DNA of 64,000 nucleotides from Sphingomonas sp. PAMC26645 (GCF_004795835.1 NZ_CP039249.1:1422501-1486500); one strand, 5' to 3'. Shown: positions 28,001 to 37,728, counted from the stretch's first letter. The notes: generated by a model not told the origin, from the sequence alone. Program-made: numbers and translations.

Positions 28001-29343
28001 TTCGCCTTTCGGTAACAGCCCGAATCGCGCTGCTCTCGATCGCGCTGGCGCTGATCTCCAACCTCGCGCTGGTCGGTTTCGTCTGGAAGACCACCAGCGC
28101 GGACGCGATCGACGCGATCCGGCGCGAGACCACCGAACAATCCGAAGCCCTGCGCGCGGTCTGGCGTAACGGTGGCCTCCCCGCGATCCGTCAGGCGATC
28201 GACAGCGCAGTCGTCCCCGGCGACGTCTCGCTCGTCCTCGCGGTAGTCGACCCGAAGGGCAGGGCAGTCGTCGGCATCGCGCCCGAGCGCCTCGCAGTCC
28301 CGCTCCGCATCACGCAGTTTCGCATCGCGCGACTCGGAGCAGACGAACTTTGGTCCGCACGCGAGACGGGGTACGCGCTCCATCCGCTAGGCAGCTACTG
28401 GCTCCTGACCGGTCGAAATCTCGACCTGATCGCCGCGGAGGAGCGCGCGATCGAACGTGCGCTCGCGGTCGCCGTTTTCCTGTCGCTGGCGCTCGGTGTG
28501 GTCGGCGGGCTGGTCCTCACGCGATACGTTAGCCGCCGTCTCGACGGCATCGCCAAGGCGATCGAGGCGGCTGGCGAAGGCGACCTGTCGCGCCGCGTCG
28601 ACATGATCGCGGGCGGAGGCGACGCGTTCGACCGCCTCGCCGCACGGCTCAACGTCATGCTGGGCAAGCTCGAAGGCGTGATGGCCGAACTGCGGATCGT
28701 TACCGACAGCCTCGCACACGACCTCCGCTCCCCGCTCGCACGCCTGCGCACCAAGACCGAGCAGGCGGTCCTGATCGCCGACCCCGACGCTCGGGAAGCG
28801 GCGCTGGGTGGCCTGCTGGTCGAGACCGACCTCGTCATGCGAATGCTGACGATGGTGATCGAGATCAGCCGTTCGGGCTCGGTATCGCGCGATCGCTTCA
28901 TCGAGGTCTCGCCCGCGAACCTGCTCGAAGAGATCGGCGAACTCTACGCGCCCGTCGCAGAGGATGCCGGCCTCGTCTTCACGATCGCGATCGACGACCG
29001 CCCACCGCCGATGAAGCTGCACCGCGAACTCATCAGCCAAGCGATCACCAACCTGATCGACAACGCGCTACGCCACGGCGCTGGCGGTGGCGAAGTCACA
29101 CTGCGGATCGTCCACCGCACCGACGGCGTCGCGATTCAGGTCGAGGACCGCGGCCCCGGTATCGCCGCCTCCGACCGTGCCCAGGCGTTGAAGCGCTTCG
29201 GCCGCCTCGACAGCGCGCGGTCCACCCCCGGTGCCGGCCTCGGCATGGCGCTGATCGAAGCGGTAGCGCGGCTCCACGATGGCCACTTCGAACTCGCCGA
29301 TAACGCGCCGGGCTTGGTCGCACGCATAGTCCTCCCAGTCTGA
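27997..29343 (+). CDS. sensor histidine kinase
   Basis: The 448-residue protein starts at a GTG overlapping the regulator. It has two membrane helices (about 8-30 and 155-175), a short periplasmic sensor region, a HAMP linker (about 176-230), a HisKA domain with phospho-acceptor His241 in LAHDLRSPLARL, and a HATPase domain with N box Asn355 (LIDNALRHG), G1 EDRGPGIA and G2 GAGLGMAL. It is an inner-membrane partner of the preceding OmpR-type regulator. The stimulus is unknown. Confidence 0.93.
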   Translation: MIRLSVTARIALLSIALALISNLALVGFVWKTTSADAIDAIRRETTEQSEALRAVWRNGGLPAIRQAIDSAVVPGDVSLVLAVVDPKGRAVVGIAPERLAVPLRITQFRIARLGADELWSARETGYALHPLGSYWLLTGRNLDLIAAEERAIERALAVAVFLSLALGVVGGLVLTRYVSRRLDGIAKAIEAAGEGDLSRRVDMIAGGGDAFDRLAARLNVMLGKLEGVMAELRIVTDSLAHDLRSPLARLRTKTEQAVLIADPDAREAALGGLLVETDLVMRMLTMVIEISRSGSVSRDRFIEVSPANLLEEIGELYAPVAEDAGLVFTIAIDDRPPPMKLHRELISQAITNLIDNALRHGAGGGEVTLRIVHRTDGVAIQVEDRGPGIAASDRAQALKRFGRLDSARSTPGAGLGMALIEAVARLHDGHFELADNAPGLVARIVLPV

Positions 29344-29464
29344 TCCTCCCCCGCAAGGGGGAGGTGGCTGGCGCTTGCCAGACGGAGGGGAGGAGAGGGT
29401 AACCCCGGTCGGGTGTCCTCCCCCTCCGTCGCTACGCGCCACCTCCCCCTGGCGGGGGAGGATT
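29343..29464. repeat. inverted repeat pair of the CCTCCCCC family, empty form (second)
   Basis: Begins at the sensor-kinase stop codon: ATCCTCCCCCGCAAGGGGGA to CGGAGGGGAGGAGAGGG, about 16-20 bp, then TCCTCCCCCTCCGTCGC to GGCGGGGGAGGATT. It has the same two halves as the pair around the DUF559 gene. Confidence 0.88.
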
Positions 29465-29514
29465 GTAAGCCGCAATCGGTTGACCCCGAGGACGACCGCG
29501 GCGAGACCGTATCC

Positions 29515-30774
29515 ATGACGACGCTCGCTTCCCACCGCCGCATCCTCGCCGCCAGCCTGGTCGGCACCGCGGTCGAGTTCTACGATTTCTATATCTACGC
29601 GACCGCCGCGGCACTGGTGTTCGGGCCGCTGTTCTTTTCGGGCCAGTCCGCGTCGGCGCAGTTGCTGCTGAGCTATGCGACGTTCGGCTTGGCCTTCGTT
29701 GCGCGCCCGGTCGGCGCGATCGTGTTCGGGCATTTCGGCGACCGGATCGGGCGCAAGTCCACGCTCGTTGCGTCGCTGTTGCTGATGGGCGGATCGACCG
29801 TCGGGATTGCCTTCCTTCCCACTTATGCGCAGGTCGGCTGGATAGCCCCCGCGCTGCTGTGCCTGATGCGGCTGGGGCAGGGGCTCGGGCTTGGCGGCGA
29901 ATGGGGCGGGGCGGCCTTGCTGGCGGTCGAGAACGCGCCGCCGCACCGCAAGAACACCTGGGGCATGTTCCCGCCGCTCGGTGCGCCCGTCGGCTTCCTG
30001 GCCGCGAACGGGCTGTTCCTGATCATCGGCCTCGTGCTCGACGAGGCGCAGTTCATCGCCTGGGGCTGGCGCATCCCGTTCCTGCTCAGCGCGATCCTGG
30101 TCGGGCTTGGCCTGTGGGTGCGGCTCAAGCTGACCGAGACGCCAGCGTTCCTGGAAGCGGAGGCTACCGAGGCACTGCCCAAGGTGCCGATCGCGACGTT
30201 GCTGACGCAGCACCTCCGCGCGACGCTGGCGGGCACGTTCGGTGTGATCGCATGCTTCGCGCTGTTCTATCTCGCGACCGCCTTCGCGCTTGGCTACGGC
30301 ACCAAGACGCTCGGCTATTCACGCGAGGCTTTCCTCGGCGTTGAACTCGTCGCGATCTGGTTCTTGGCGGGCGGCGTGATCGTCGCGAGCGTGCTCGCGG
30401 ACCGGCATTCAGCAGCACGGATGCTCGCGATCGGGTTTGCCGGGTGCATCGGTGTCGGCGCGCTGATGGGGCCGATGCTGGGCTCGGGATCGCTGTTCAC
30501 GGTGTGGCTGTGGCTGTCGGGCGCGCTGTTCGTGATGGGGTTCGCCTACGGCCCGCTCGGTGGCTGGCTGCCAAGCCTGTTTCCGGCGGGGGTGCGCTAC
30601 ACCGGCGTGTCGATGACGTTCAACCTTGGCGGCGTGCTGGGCGGTGCGCTGGCGCCGATCGTCGCGGAGGCACTGGCCCCGCATGGGTTGTGGCTGGTCG
30701 GTGGGTATCTGATGGCGGCCGGGGTGCTGAGCCTTGGCGGGCTGTTGATCCTCGGCCGCACGACCGACAAATAG
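29515..30774 (+). CDS. MFS transporter, MHS (metabolite:H+ symporter) type
   Basis: The 419-residue protein has about twelve membrane helices and the MHS-type N-terminus LVGTAVEFYDFYIYATAAAL with the MFS loop GHFGDRIGRKSTLV and the GLGLGGEWGGAALLAVE segment typical of ShiA/ProP-like proton symporters. Substrate is likely a small organic acid or osmolyte but cannot be fixed. The ATG at 29515 is preferred over an upstream in-frame start that runs into the repeat. A bidirectional terminator follows. Confidence 0.88.
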   Translation: MTTLASHRRILAASLVGTAVEFYDFYIYATAAALVFGPLFFSGQSASAQLLLSYATFGLAFVARPVGAIVFGHFGDRIGRKSTLVASLLLMGGSTVGIAFLPTYAQVGWIAPALLCLMRLGQGLGLGGEWGGAALLAVENAPPHRKNTWGMFPPLGAPVGFLAANGLFLIIGLVLDEAQFIAWGWRIPFLLSAILVGLGLWVRLKLTETPAFLEAEATEALPKVPIATLLTQHLRATLAGTFGVIACFALFYLATAFALGYGTKTLGYSREAFLGVELVAIWFLAGGVIVASVLADRHSAARMLAIGFAGCIGVGALMGPMLGSGSLFTVWLWLSGALFVMGFAYGPLGGWLPSLFPAGVRYTGVSMTFNLGGVLGGALAPIVAEALAPHGLWLVGGYLMAAGVLSLGGLLILGRTTDK

Positions 30775-30806
30775 AATGCTCTCCCGCTTCTGCGGGAGAG
30801 CATTCT
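30773..30806. terminator. bidirectional intrinsic terminator
   Basis: A perfect 15-bp stem, AGAATGCTCTCCCGC with GCGGGAGAGCATTCT, around a TTCT loop, with a T run on the plus strand. It lies between the converging MFS and rsmD genes and would serve both. Confidence 0.9.
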
Positions 30807-30807
30807 T

Positions 30808-31350
30808 TTACGCGGAGACTGGCCGCAAGAGCGTCAGCCGCGCCTTGCCGTGCACGCGCGTGGCGTCGATCTCGAAGCCGGCCAGTTCGACGACCTCGGC
30901 CTTCGCCGTCTCCAGGCTGATCCACGTCGCCGGCCCGACCCAACCCAGTCGCGACAGCTTGTCGAGCGCGACCAGTCCGGCACCGGTGCTGTACGGCGGG
31001 TCCATCAGGATCACGTCGAGCGGCGCCGGCGCGGGCCCGAGCGCCATTACCGACGTCGCGCGGACATCCCCGCGGATCTCGAGCTTGGCGAGGTTCGCCT
31101 TTAACGCATCGACCGCCAGCTTGTCCGACTCCACGAACATGCACGTCGCCGCACCGCGCGAGAGTGCCTCGATCCCAAGCGCGCCCGAGCCGGCGAAGAG
31201 ATCGGCGACCGCCAATCCCTCGAAGCTTCCGACCCGACTGGTCAGCATCGAGAACAACGTCTCGCGCATCCGGTCGGCGGTCGGACGGGTGGTGTCACCC
31301 TTCGGTGCGGCGATCTGACGGCCGCGGTACAGTCCTGCGATGATCCGCAT
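30808..31350 (-). CDS. rsmD: 16S rRNA (guanine-966 N2)-methyltransferase RsmD
   Basis: The 180-residue protein begins MRIIAGLYRGRQIAAPKGDT and has the SAM-binding DLFAGSGALGIEALSRGA and the catalytic DPPY at about 117-120. It modifies G966 of 16S rRNA. Its start overlaps the rluB stop by 1 bp, so the two rRNA-modification genes are coupled. Confidence 0.95.
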   Translation of the reverse strand: MRIIAGLYRGRQIAAPKGDTTRPTADRMRETLFSMLTSRVGSFEGLAVADLFAGSGALGIEALSRGAATCMFVESDKLAVDALKANLAKLEIRGDVRATSVMALGPAPAPLDVILMDPPYSTGAGLVALDKLSRLGWVGPATWISLETAKAEVVELAGFEIDATRVHGKARLTLLRPVSA

Positions 31351-32930
31351 CAGCGCTTCCCTCCACGTGGTGCACGGGGCGGATGACCGCGCCCTCCCGA
31401 CGGACCCTTGCCCGGTGCCGTAGGACGACTGCCGCGTTCAGGCCGCGCCGGACCCTCCGAGCGTACGGGCCGTGGCTCCGCACCCGGACGCCCGGTGGCA
31501 CTCCGCGCCGCACGCTTGTCGAGCGAGCTGCGTCCCCGCGTATCGTCGGCCTGCGGACGGAAGCCCCGCGGTTGCTCCTGACGCTGCACGGTAGCGCCCG
31601 CGCCGACGCGCGACGGCGCAGCGCGCTCCCGCGGTGGCTTTGCGGCGCGGAAATGCTTGATCTTCGGGCTCGTGCTCAGTTCCTCGCCGCGGTCCGCACG
31701 CTCCTGCCGCACATAGGGCTTGGACATCTCGCCACTCGTCGGCCGGGCGTGATGCGTCCCGCTCGGCCGCGCCGCGTTGCGTGTGTCGGGCCGAGCCCAG
31801 GGATCGTTGACGTCGCCGCGCTGCATCGCCGCGGTCGGACGGATCCGCTCGGGCCGTGCCGGTCGCGAAGGCCGATCGGTCGGTACCGCGCCGTTCGAAA
31901 AGCCAGAGCTTGCAGGTGCCGCGTACGGACTGCGAACCGGCGTACGCGCACCAACAGCAGGCCGCGCACCCGAAACCGGACGCGCACCCGGCGCCGGCCG
32001 CGTCGTCGGAGCAGGTCGCGGCGCATTGCTGCCCCGCTGGCTAGAGCGCGCGCCGATCCCGGCCCCCGCACCGGCACTCGCGCTGATCCCGATGTTCGCA
32101 CGCGCACCCGGACCCTCGGGCTTGCCTTTCGCCAGCTCCTTCTGGAACGCGACGACATCGTGCTGCAGCACCTCGCCGATCTGCCCCGGTGCGAGATCGC
32201 CGAGCACGAACGGGCCATAGCGCGTCCGGATCAGCCGCGAGACCTGCAACCCGAGATGCTCCAGCACGCGGCGGACTTCGCGGTTCTTGCCCTCGGTCAG
32301 GATCATCTCGATCCATACGTTGGCACCAGTGCGCCGCTCGATATTCGCATTGATCGAGCCGTAGCGCACGCCCTCGATCTCGATCCCCTCAATCAGTTCC
32401 TCGAGCTGCGGCTGCGTGATGTTGCCGTATGCGCGTGCGCGATAGGCGCGCTCGACACCCGTTGCGGGCAGTTCGAGCTGGCGCTTGAGACCGCCATCGG
32501 TGGTCATCAGCAACAGCCCCTCGGTGTTAAGATCGAGCCGTCCGACCGGCACCAGCCGCGGCAGTTCGCGCGGCAGGCGGTCGTAGATCGTCGTGCGCCC
32601 GGCGGGATCGCGCTCGGTGACGAGCAGCCCGGTCGGCTTGTGATACAGGAACAGCCGAGCCGAACTGGGTGCCTCGACCGGGTCGCCGTCGACCGTCACG
32701 CCGTTGAGGTTGCGCAGGATCGTCGCCGGCGTGTCGAGAATGCTGCCGTTGAGCGCGACGCGGCCCTCGGCGATCATCCGCTCGATATCGCGGCGCGAGG
32801 CGATCCCGGCGCGTGCGAGCAGCTTGGCGATACGGTCGCCCTTGATCGGTGCGGCGGGCGTTTCGGGGGAGGTTGCGGGCGCGTCGTTCGACGGGCTGGC
32901 AGTCGGGTTATCGTCTTTTGAAGTCGTCAT
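31350..32930 (-). CDS. rluB: 23S rRNA pseudouridine synthase (RluB type) with long disordered C-terminus
   Basis: The 526-residue protein has an S4 RNA-binding domain (about 30-80) and an RsuA-family synthase domain with VGRLDLNTEGLLLMTTDG (catalytic Asp at about 133), YRARAYGNIT and GKNREVRRVLEHLGL. That is the RluB pattern for U2605 of 23S rRNA. Residues from about 275 to 526 are a low-complexity tail rich in Arg, Pro, Ala and Gly (for example RPAPTTRPAPGARPV repeats). The family is usually about 290 residues, so the tail nearly doubles it. It is coupled to rsmD by overlap. Confidence 0.9.
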   Translation of the reverse strand: MTTSKDDNPTASPSNDAPATSPETPAAPIKGDRIAKLLARAGIASRRDIERMIAEGRVALNGSILDTPATILRNLNGVTVDGDPVEAPSSARLFLYHKPTGLLVTERDPAGRTTIYDRLPRELPRLVPVGRLDLNTEGLLLMTTDGGLKRQLELPATGVERAYRARAYGNITQPQLEELIEGIEIEGVRYGSINANIERRTGANVWIEMILTEGKNREVRRVLEHLGLQVSRLIRTRYGPFVLGDLAPGQIGEVLQHDVVAFQKELAKGKPEGPGARANIGISASAGAGAGIGARSSQRGSNAPRPAPTTRPAPGARPVSGARPAVGARTPVRSPYAAPASSGFSNGAVPTDRPSRPARPERIRPTAAMQRGDVNDPWARPDTRNAARPSGTHHARPTSGEMSKPYVRQERADRGEELSTSPKIKHFRAAKPPRERAAPSRVGAGATVQRQEQPRGFRPQADDTRGRSSLDKRAARSATGRPGAEPRPVRSEGPARPERGSRPTAPGKGPSGGRGHPPRAPRGGKR

Positions 32931-33050
32931 GGCGCGGCTGATACTATGGATCGGCGTCCAGCGCGAAAATATTTGCGACCGTTCGTGCGGCGGTGCGTTA
33001 GAACTCGCGAGCGTAACGACCTTTCGTTCGCGTCCGGGGGTCTTTCGGCG

Positions 33051-33482
33051 ATGTTGTTCGGGAAGAAGAAGCGGCAGATCGTCCGGCTCCTCGTGGTCGA
33101 GGACGAACCGCTGGTCGCGTTCGACACCGAATATTTCCTGACCGACGCGAAGTTCACGATCGTCGCAACGATCGACCGGGTCGCTGAGGCCTTGCCGATC
33201 CTGGCGAGCGACACGGTGATCGATCTGGTGCTGGTCGACGTGAACCTCGCGGACGGTTCGGGCATCGATGTCGCACGCGCGGCACAGGCCCGTGGCGTGC
33301 CGGTGATGTTCGTGACGGGAAGCTGCCCGGTCGAAGCGACCACGCTCGCCGCCGGCTGCATGGCCAAGCCGTACATGCCGCGCGACCTGATTGCGGCGAT
33401 CGAGGCGATCGAGGCTATGCTTGGCGGTGGTAAGCCGACGCGCGTGCCGTCTGGCTTCACGTTGTTTCCGCGGACGGCGTGA
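33051..33482 (+). CDS. single-domain response regulator (receiver)
   Basis: The 143-residue product begins MLFGKKKRQIVRLLVVEDEP and is a lone receiver: acidic pair VVEDEP, phospho-acceptor Asp63 in LVLVDVNLADGSG, Thr/Ser at FVTGS and Lys106 in MAKPYMP. There is no output domain, so it may act by protein contact. Longer in-frame starts upstream code for an Arg-rich stretch without conservation; the ATG at 33051 is chosen. No kinase is adjacent. Confidence 0.85.
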   Translation: MLFGKKKRQIVRLLVVEDEPLVAFDTEYFLTDAKFTIVATIDRVAEALPILASDTVIDLVLVDVNLADGSGIDVARAAQARGVPVMFVTGSCPVEATTLAAGCMAKPYMPRDLIAAIEAIEAMLGGGKPTRVPSGFTLFPRTA

Positions 33483-33534
33483 CGTTGATCGGCTAACGTC
33501 TTCCCTCGCCCGGACAGCGCGCTATGGTCGGCGC

Positions 33535-34905
33535 ATGTCCACCGATACCGTAGCCCCCGATCCTGTCGAACGCCGCTCCGTTCTGGCCACGCTCGCACCA
33601 TATCTTCGGCCGAGGCCGATCGCCGCGTTGCTGCTCGGCATATCGAGCGGCTTTCCGCTGGCCTTGCTGCTCGGGACGATGGGCTATTGGCTGTCGAAGG
33701 TCGGTATCGACAAGAAGACGATCGGGTTCGCGATCGGCCTGACCACCCCGTACACGTTGAAGTTCCTGTGGGCGCCGTTCATCGACCGGTTCGAGATCCC
33801 GATCCTGACGCGGCTGGTTGGACAGCGCCGCGCATGGCTGTTCGTGGTCCAGGCGCTGTTGTTCGGATCGGTCTGGATGCTCGGGTTCAGCGCGCCGCAG
33901 GAGCATCTCGGCGTCTTCGCGTTCTGGGCGATCGTCACCGCGTTCCTCGGCGCGACCCAGGACATCGTCATCGACGCCTATCGCATCGAGATCCTGCCGG
34001 AGGACGAACTGCCGCACGGCACCGCCAACAACCAGTTCGGCTACCGCCTCGGAAATCTGGCCGCAGGCGTCGGCACGATCGCGATCGCGTCGTCCGAAGG
34101 CCTGGGGCTGGGCTGGGCACTCGGCTACGGCCTGACCGCGTTCTGCGTCATTCCTGGCGCGCTTGCCGCTCTTTGGGCCGGGCGAGGCCTCCACGATCGC
34201 GTGCTGGCCAAGCAGCCGCACGAGACCGGCGGGCGCTGGCTCGAAGATACCATCATCGGCCCGTTCCGCGAATTCTTCCAGCGGCGCGGTGCGGTGCTGA
34301 TCCTGCTGTTCGTGCTGATCTACAAGCTCGGCGACGCGATGGGGCAGGGGATGCTGAACCCGATGATCGTCGAGCTCGGGTTCAGTGACACCGAGTTCAT
34401 CGCGATCAACAAGCTGGTCGGTTTCTGGGGGCTGATCGTCGGTACCGCGCTTGGCGCGCCGTTCATGGCGTGGCTCGGTCTCGGCCGCGCGCTGTTCGTC
34501 TCGGGCGTGCTGATGATGCTGAGCAACTTCACCTTCGTGATCCTCGCCTGGCACGGCCATTCGAACACGTGGCTGACGATCGCGGTGGCGACGGAGCAGG
34601 TGACCAGCGGGATCGGCCTGACCGTGTTCGTGACGTATCTATCGGGTCTGTCGAACCTCGCCTACACAGCGACCCAGTTCGCGCTGCTGTCCTCGTTCGC
34701 CGCGGTCGGGCGGACGTGGCTGGCGGCCCCTGCCGGCTATGCGGCCACCGCGCTCGGGTGGCCGGGGTTCTGGATGCTGACGATGGTCGTCGCGATCCCC
34801 GGCCTCGTGCTGCTGTGGATCTTGTGGCGGCAAGGGTTCGTGGTCGAGAGCGTCCGCCGGGCGCGCGCAGACGAAACCCCGGGCGCCCCCGCCGCTACAC
34901 CGTGA
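33535..34905 (+). CDS. AmpG-like muropeptide MFS permease
   Basis: The 456-residue protein has about twelve to fourteen membrane helices and the AmpG-type features GISSGFPLALLLGTMGYWLS, TLKFLWAPFIDR and GATQDIVIDAYRIEILPEDE. AmpG imports GlcNAc-anhydroMurNAc peptides for murein recycling. The family assignment is good, but many sphingomonads carry several AmpG-like paralogues, so the substrate is an inference. The ATG at 33535 follows the receiver gene by 52 bp. Confidence 0.85.
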   Translation: MSTDTVAPDPVERRSVLATLAPYLRPRPIAALLLGISSGFPLALLLGTMGYWLSKVGIDKKTIGFAIGLTTPYTLKFLWAPFIDRFEIPILTRLVGQRRAWLFVVQALLFGSVWMLGFSAPQEHLGVFAFWAIVTAFLGATQDIVIDAYRIEILPEDELPHGTANNQFGYRLGNLAAGVGTIAIASSEGLGLGWALGYGLTAFCVIPGALAALWAGRGLHDRVLAKQPHETGGRWLEDTIIGPFREFFQRRGAVLILLFVLIYKLGDAMGQGMLNPMIVELGFSDTEFIAINKLVGFWGLIVGTALGAPFMAWLGLGRALFVSGVLMMLSNFTFVILAWHGHSNTWLTIAVATEQVTSGIGLTVFVTYLSGLSNLAYTATQFALLSSFAAVGRTWLAAPAGYAATALGWPGFWMLTMVVAIPGLVLLWILWRQGFVVESVRRARADETPGAPAATP

Positions 34906-35371
34906 TCGGGCGACCCTCGTCGGCGAAGGCTGCGGCGACCGCGGCGGCGCTGGCGAGGACGCCATCGATGCGGCGGACGCCGAGCAGGTCGGCCATCAGA
35001 TAGCGTGCGGTCTCGGGCGCGGTCTCGACGCGCGCGAGTACCGACAGCATCGCCGATTCCGCCGGCGTCATCCGCGCGCAGCAGCATGGGGCTATCGCGA
35101 TCGTACCCGCCGAGGTGCCGGCAAGGTCCGCCATCAGTGCCCTGAGCAGAACCAGCGGGCGACGGAAGCCTTGCCCGAACGCGGTGAACATCGTGTGCGA
35201 GGCACGGGCATCGGCGAGGCCGTGCGCGCCCATCCGCCGCATCGCGAACAAGGCGATTCGCGCGTTTTCACAAGGCGGTAGCGCGTGGGGCAGCAGCGAG
35301 GTCGCGCTGGCGATGGTCTGTGTCGAGGCGGCCGTCGAGTTGGTCGTCGAATTGGGGCGGGTATCGGTCAT
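34895..35371 (-). CDS. small hypothetical protein, possibly DUF6628
   Basis: The 158-residue product overlaps the AmpG 3' end by 11 bp in opposite orientation. After a Thr/Ser-rich head come LPHALPPCENARIALFAMRR, AFGQGFRRPLVLLRALMADL and IAIAPCCCARMTPAE, a pattern I associate with DUF6628 proteins of sphingomonads; that is from memory and moderately sure. No enzyme motif, signal peptide or membrane span is clear. Function unknown. Confidence 0.7.
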   Translation of the reverse strand: MTDTRPNSTTNSTAASTQTIASATSLLPHALPPCENARIALFAMRRMGAHGLADARASHTMFTAFGQGFRRPLVLLRALMADLAGTSAGTIAIAPCCCARMTPAESAMLSVLARVETAPETARYLMADLLGVRRIDGVLASAAAVAAAFADEGRPITV

Positions 35372-35439
35372 TCACGCGACTCCGTGGTGGTGGCCACAAA
35401 CTCGCCCGTTGGTTATTGATAGTCAATAGCAATAAGAAC

Positions 35440-36759
35440 TCAGTCCGGCGGTTGGTCGTTTGCAGCGAGCACTTCACCGGCAAGGTAGAGCGAGCCGGCG
35501 ATCAGCACGAGTTGCGGTTGGTCGGTTTGCGCGGCGATCGAGGCTAGCGCTTCACTGGGACTCGCGGCTATTCCAGCGGTCTTTCCGAACGATCGTGCGA
35601 GCGTCGTAAGTGCCTCGGGCGCATGATGGGCGTGGCCGGGGACGGGGATGGCGATGACGTGGCCGACCGAAGGCGACAGGATGCGGATCACGGCGTCCGC
35701 ATCCTTGTTCGCGAGCATGCCGAGGATCAACGTAGCCGGGCGGCCCTTGGCTAGCGTCCTCAGCGCGCGCGCGACCGGTTGCGCGGCGTTGGGATTATGT
35801 GCGCCGTCGAGCCATAGCTCGCTGCCCTTGGGCAATCGCGCGAGAAGCGAGCCATCCGACAATCGCTGCATCCGCGCGGGCCAGTGCGCCCAGTCGGCGG
35901 CGGCGCGCATCGCTGCTTCGGGAACGTGCAGCGCGCCCTGGTGACGGAGCATCGCGATCGCGAGCGCGAGGTTGCGGGACTGGTGCGCGCCGACGAGGCG
36001 GGGGCGGTTGGTGACGACCGAAAAGCCGGTGTCCTCGTAGCGGACGGTCGATCGCGCGGTTTCGCTGGTCCAGGCGGTGCCGCGGGCGAACACCGGTGCG
36101 CCAACGGCATCGGCGACGGCGGCGATCTTCGCGCGGAGGGCCTTGGGATAGTCCATCGTGACCAGCGGCACGCCGGGCTTGGCGATGCCTGCCTTCTCGC
36201 CGGCGATCTCTAGCAACGTGTCGCCGAGGAACGACTGGTGGTCGATGCCGAGCGCGGCGATGCCGGTGACGACTGGGTTGGGGATGACGTTGGTCGCGTC
36301 GAGCCTGCCGCCCAGGCCGACCTCGACGATCGTCGCGGCAGCCGGCGTGCGCGCGAAGGCGAGGAACGCGGCGGCGGTGGTGACTTCGAAGAAGCTGGCT
36401 TGCAGGTCTGAGGCTTGGTCGAGAACTTCGGCCAGCAACGCGGCGAGCAGGTCGTCTTCGATCAGGTTGCCCGCGAGGCGGATGCGTTCGTTGAAGCGGA
36501 CGAGGTGGGGCGAGGAATAGACGTGGACGCTGTGCCCGGCAGCCTCGATCGCGGCGCGGAGGAAGGCACAGGTCGAGCCCTTGCCGTTGGTGCCGGCTAC
36601 GTGAAACACCGGGGGAAGGTTGAGATGCGGGTCGCCGAGGCGGCTCAGGAGCGCGGTGATGCGCTCGAGGCCGAGGATGTCGGCGCCGGGCGACAGCGCG
36701 GTAAGGCGGTCGAGCTGGGCCTGAACTGCGGGGGACGAGGACGTCGCGTGGTCGGGCAT
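35440..36759 (-). CDS. folC: bifunctional dihydrofolate/folylpolyglutamate synthase
   Basis: The 439-residue Mur-ligase-family protein has the P-loop FHVAGTNGKGSTCAFLRAAI (about residues 52-71), YSSPHLVRFNERIRLAG, and the C-terminal ELWLDGAHNPNAAQPV. It adds glutamate to dihydropteroate and to folates. It is the last gene of the minus-strand trp/accD run, separated from accD by a repeat. Confidence 0.95.
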   Translation of the reverse strand: MPDHATSSSPAVQAQLDRLTALSPGADILGLERITALLSRLGDPHLNLPPVFHVAGTNGKGSTCAFLRAAIEAAGHSVHVYSSPHLVRFNERIRLAGNLIEDDLLAALLAEVLDQASDLQASFFEVTTAAAFLAFARTPAAATIVEVGLGGRLDATNVIPNPVVTGIAALGIDHQSFLGDTLLEIAGEKAGIAKPGVPLVTMDYPKALRAKIAAVADAVGAPVFARGTAWTSETARSTVRYEDTGFSVVTNRPRLVGAHQSRNLALAIAMLRHQGALHVPEAAMRAAADWAHWPARMQRLSDGSLLARLPKGSELWLDGAHNPNAAQPVARALRTLAKGRPATLILGMLANKDADAVIRILSPSVGHVIAIPVPGHAHHAPEALTTLARSFGKTAGIAASPSEALASIAAQTDQPQLVLIAGSLYLAGEVLAANDQPPD

Positions 36760-36769
36760 TCTTCTAGGC

Positions 36770-36873
36770 TCCCTCTCCCCTCCGGGGAGAGGGCTGGGGT
36801 GAGGGGCTATACCGGGGCATGCGCTGCTGGGCTGCCCCTCACCCCGACCCTCTCCCCGGAGGGGAGAGGGAGT
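36770..36873. repeat. inverted repeat between accD and folC
   Basis: CTCCCTCTCCCCTCCGGGGAG and CTCCCCGGAGGGGAGAGGGAG are inverted, each followed inward by GGGTGAGGGG/CCCCTCACCC, with about 30 bp between. It fills the accD-folC spacer. Confidence 0.88.
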
Positions 36874-36876
36874 GCG

Positions 36877-37728
36877 TTACGCGGCCTCGCGCGCGCTGAG
36901 ATACCCGATGACCGTGCCGAGTTGCTCGCGCAGGTCCTTCCGGTGGACGACCATGTCGATCAGCCCATGCTCTAGATAATATTCGCTCGTCTGAAAATCC
37001 TCGGGCAGCTTCTCGCGGATCGTGCTCTCGATCACGCGGCGACCGGTAAACGCCAGCGTCGCCTTCGGCTCCGCAATCTGGACGTCGCCGAGCATAGCAT
37101 AGGCCGCCATCACGCCGCCCGATGTCGGATCGGTCAGCACGACGATGTACGGCAAGCCCGCATCGTGCAGCATCTGGATCGCAACCGTGCTGCGCGGCAT
37201 CTGCATCAGGCTGAGGATGCCTTCCTGCATGCGCGCGCCACCACTCGCGGTGAAGATCACGTAGGGTACGCGGTCCTCGATCGCCGCCTCGACGCCGCGC
37301 ACGAAGGCCTCGCCGACAGCCAGGCCCATCGAGCCGCCCATGAAGCCGAAGTCCTGCACGCCGACTACGACACGGTGGCCATCGATCGCCCCGCGTGCGT
37401 TGATCAGCGCATCCTGCTCGCTGTTATCCGTCCGTGCCGCCTTAAGGCGATCGGTGTAGCGCTTCTGGTCGCGAAACTTGAGTGGATCCTCGGGGACCTT
37501 AGGCGCCGGCAGTTCCGAACAGCTGCCCTCGTCGAAGAGCTGCGCAAAGCGGATCTTCGGCCCGATGCGGTCGTGGTGATCGCATTTCGGGCAGACGTAG
37601 AGATTGTCCTCAAGCTCCTTGGTGAAGACCATCTGCCCGCAGCCCTTGCACTTGTGCCAGAGATTCTCGGGCGTCTCGCGCTTCGCGACGAAGGGCAAGA
37701 CGTTGCGGACGCTGTTGAGCCAGCTCAT
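36877..37728 (-). CDS. accD: acetyl-CoA carboxylase carboxyltransferase subunit beta
   Basis: The 283-residue protein begins [20 protein letters not shown] and has the Cys4 zinc finger (Cys27, Cys30, Cys46, Cys49: CKGCG..CPKCD), then the carboxyltransferase fold with [20 protein letters not shown] and [16 protein letters not shown]. With AccA it makes malonyl-CoA. Its ATG overlaps the trpA stop by 3 bp. Confidence 0.97.
   Translation of the reverse strand: MSWLNSVRNVLPFVAKRETPENLWHKCKGCGQMVFTKELEDNLYVCPKCDHHDRIGPKIRFAQLFDEGSCSELPAPKVPEDPLKFRDQKRYTDRLKAARTDNSEQDALINARGAIDGHRVVVGVQDFGFMGGSMGLAVGEAFVRGVEAAIEDRVPYVIFTASGGARMQEGILSLMQMPRSTVAIQMLHDAGLPYIVVLTDPTSGGVMAAYAMLGDVQIAEPKATLAFTGRRVIESTIREKLPEDFQTSEYYLEHGLIDMVVHRKDLREQLGTVIGYLSAREAA

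Noticed and set aside
31383..32921. 512-residue plus-strand frame opposite rluB
   Set aside because: Antisense to rluB, arises from the Arg/Pro/Gly-rich tail; no family match.
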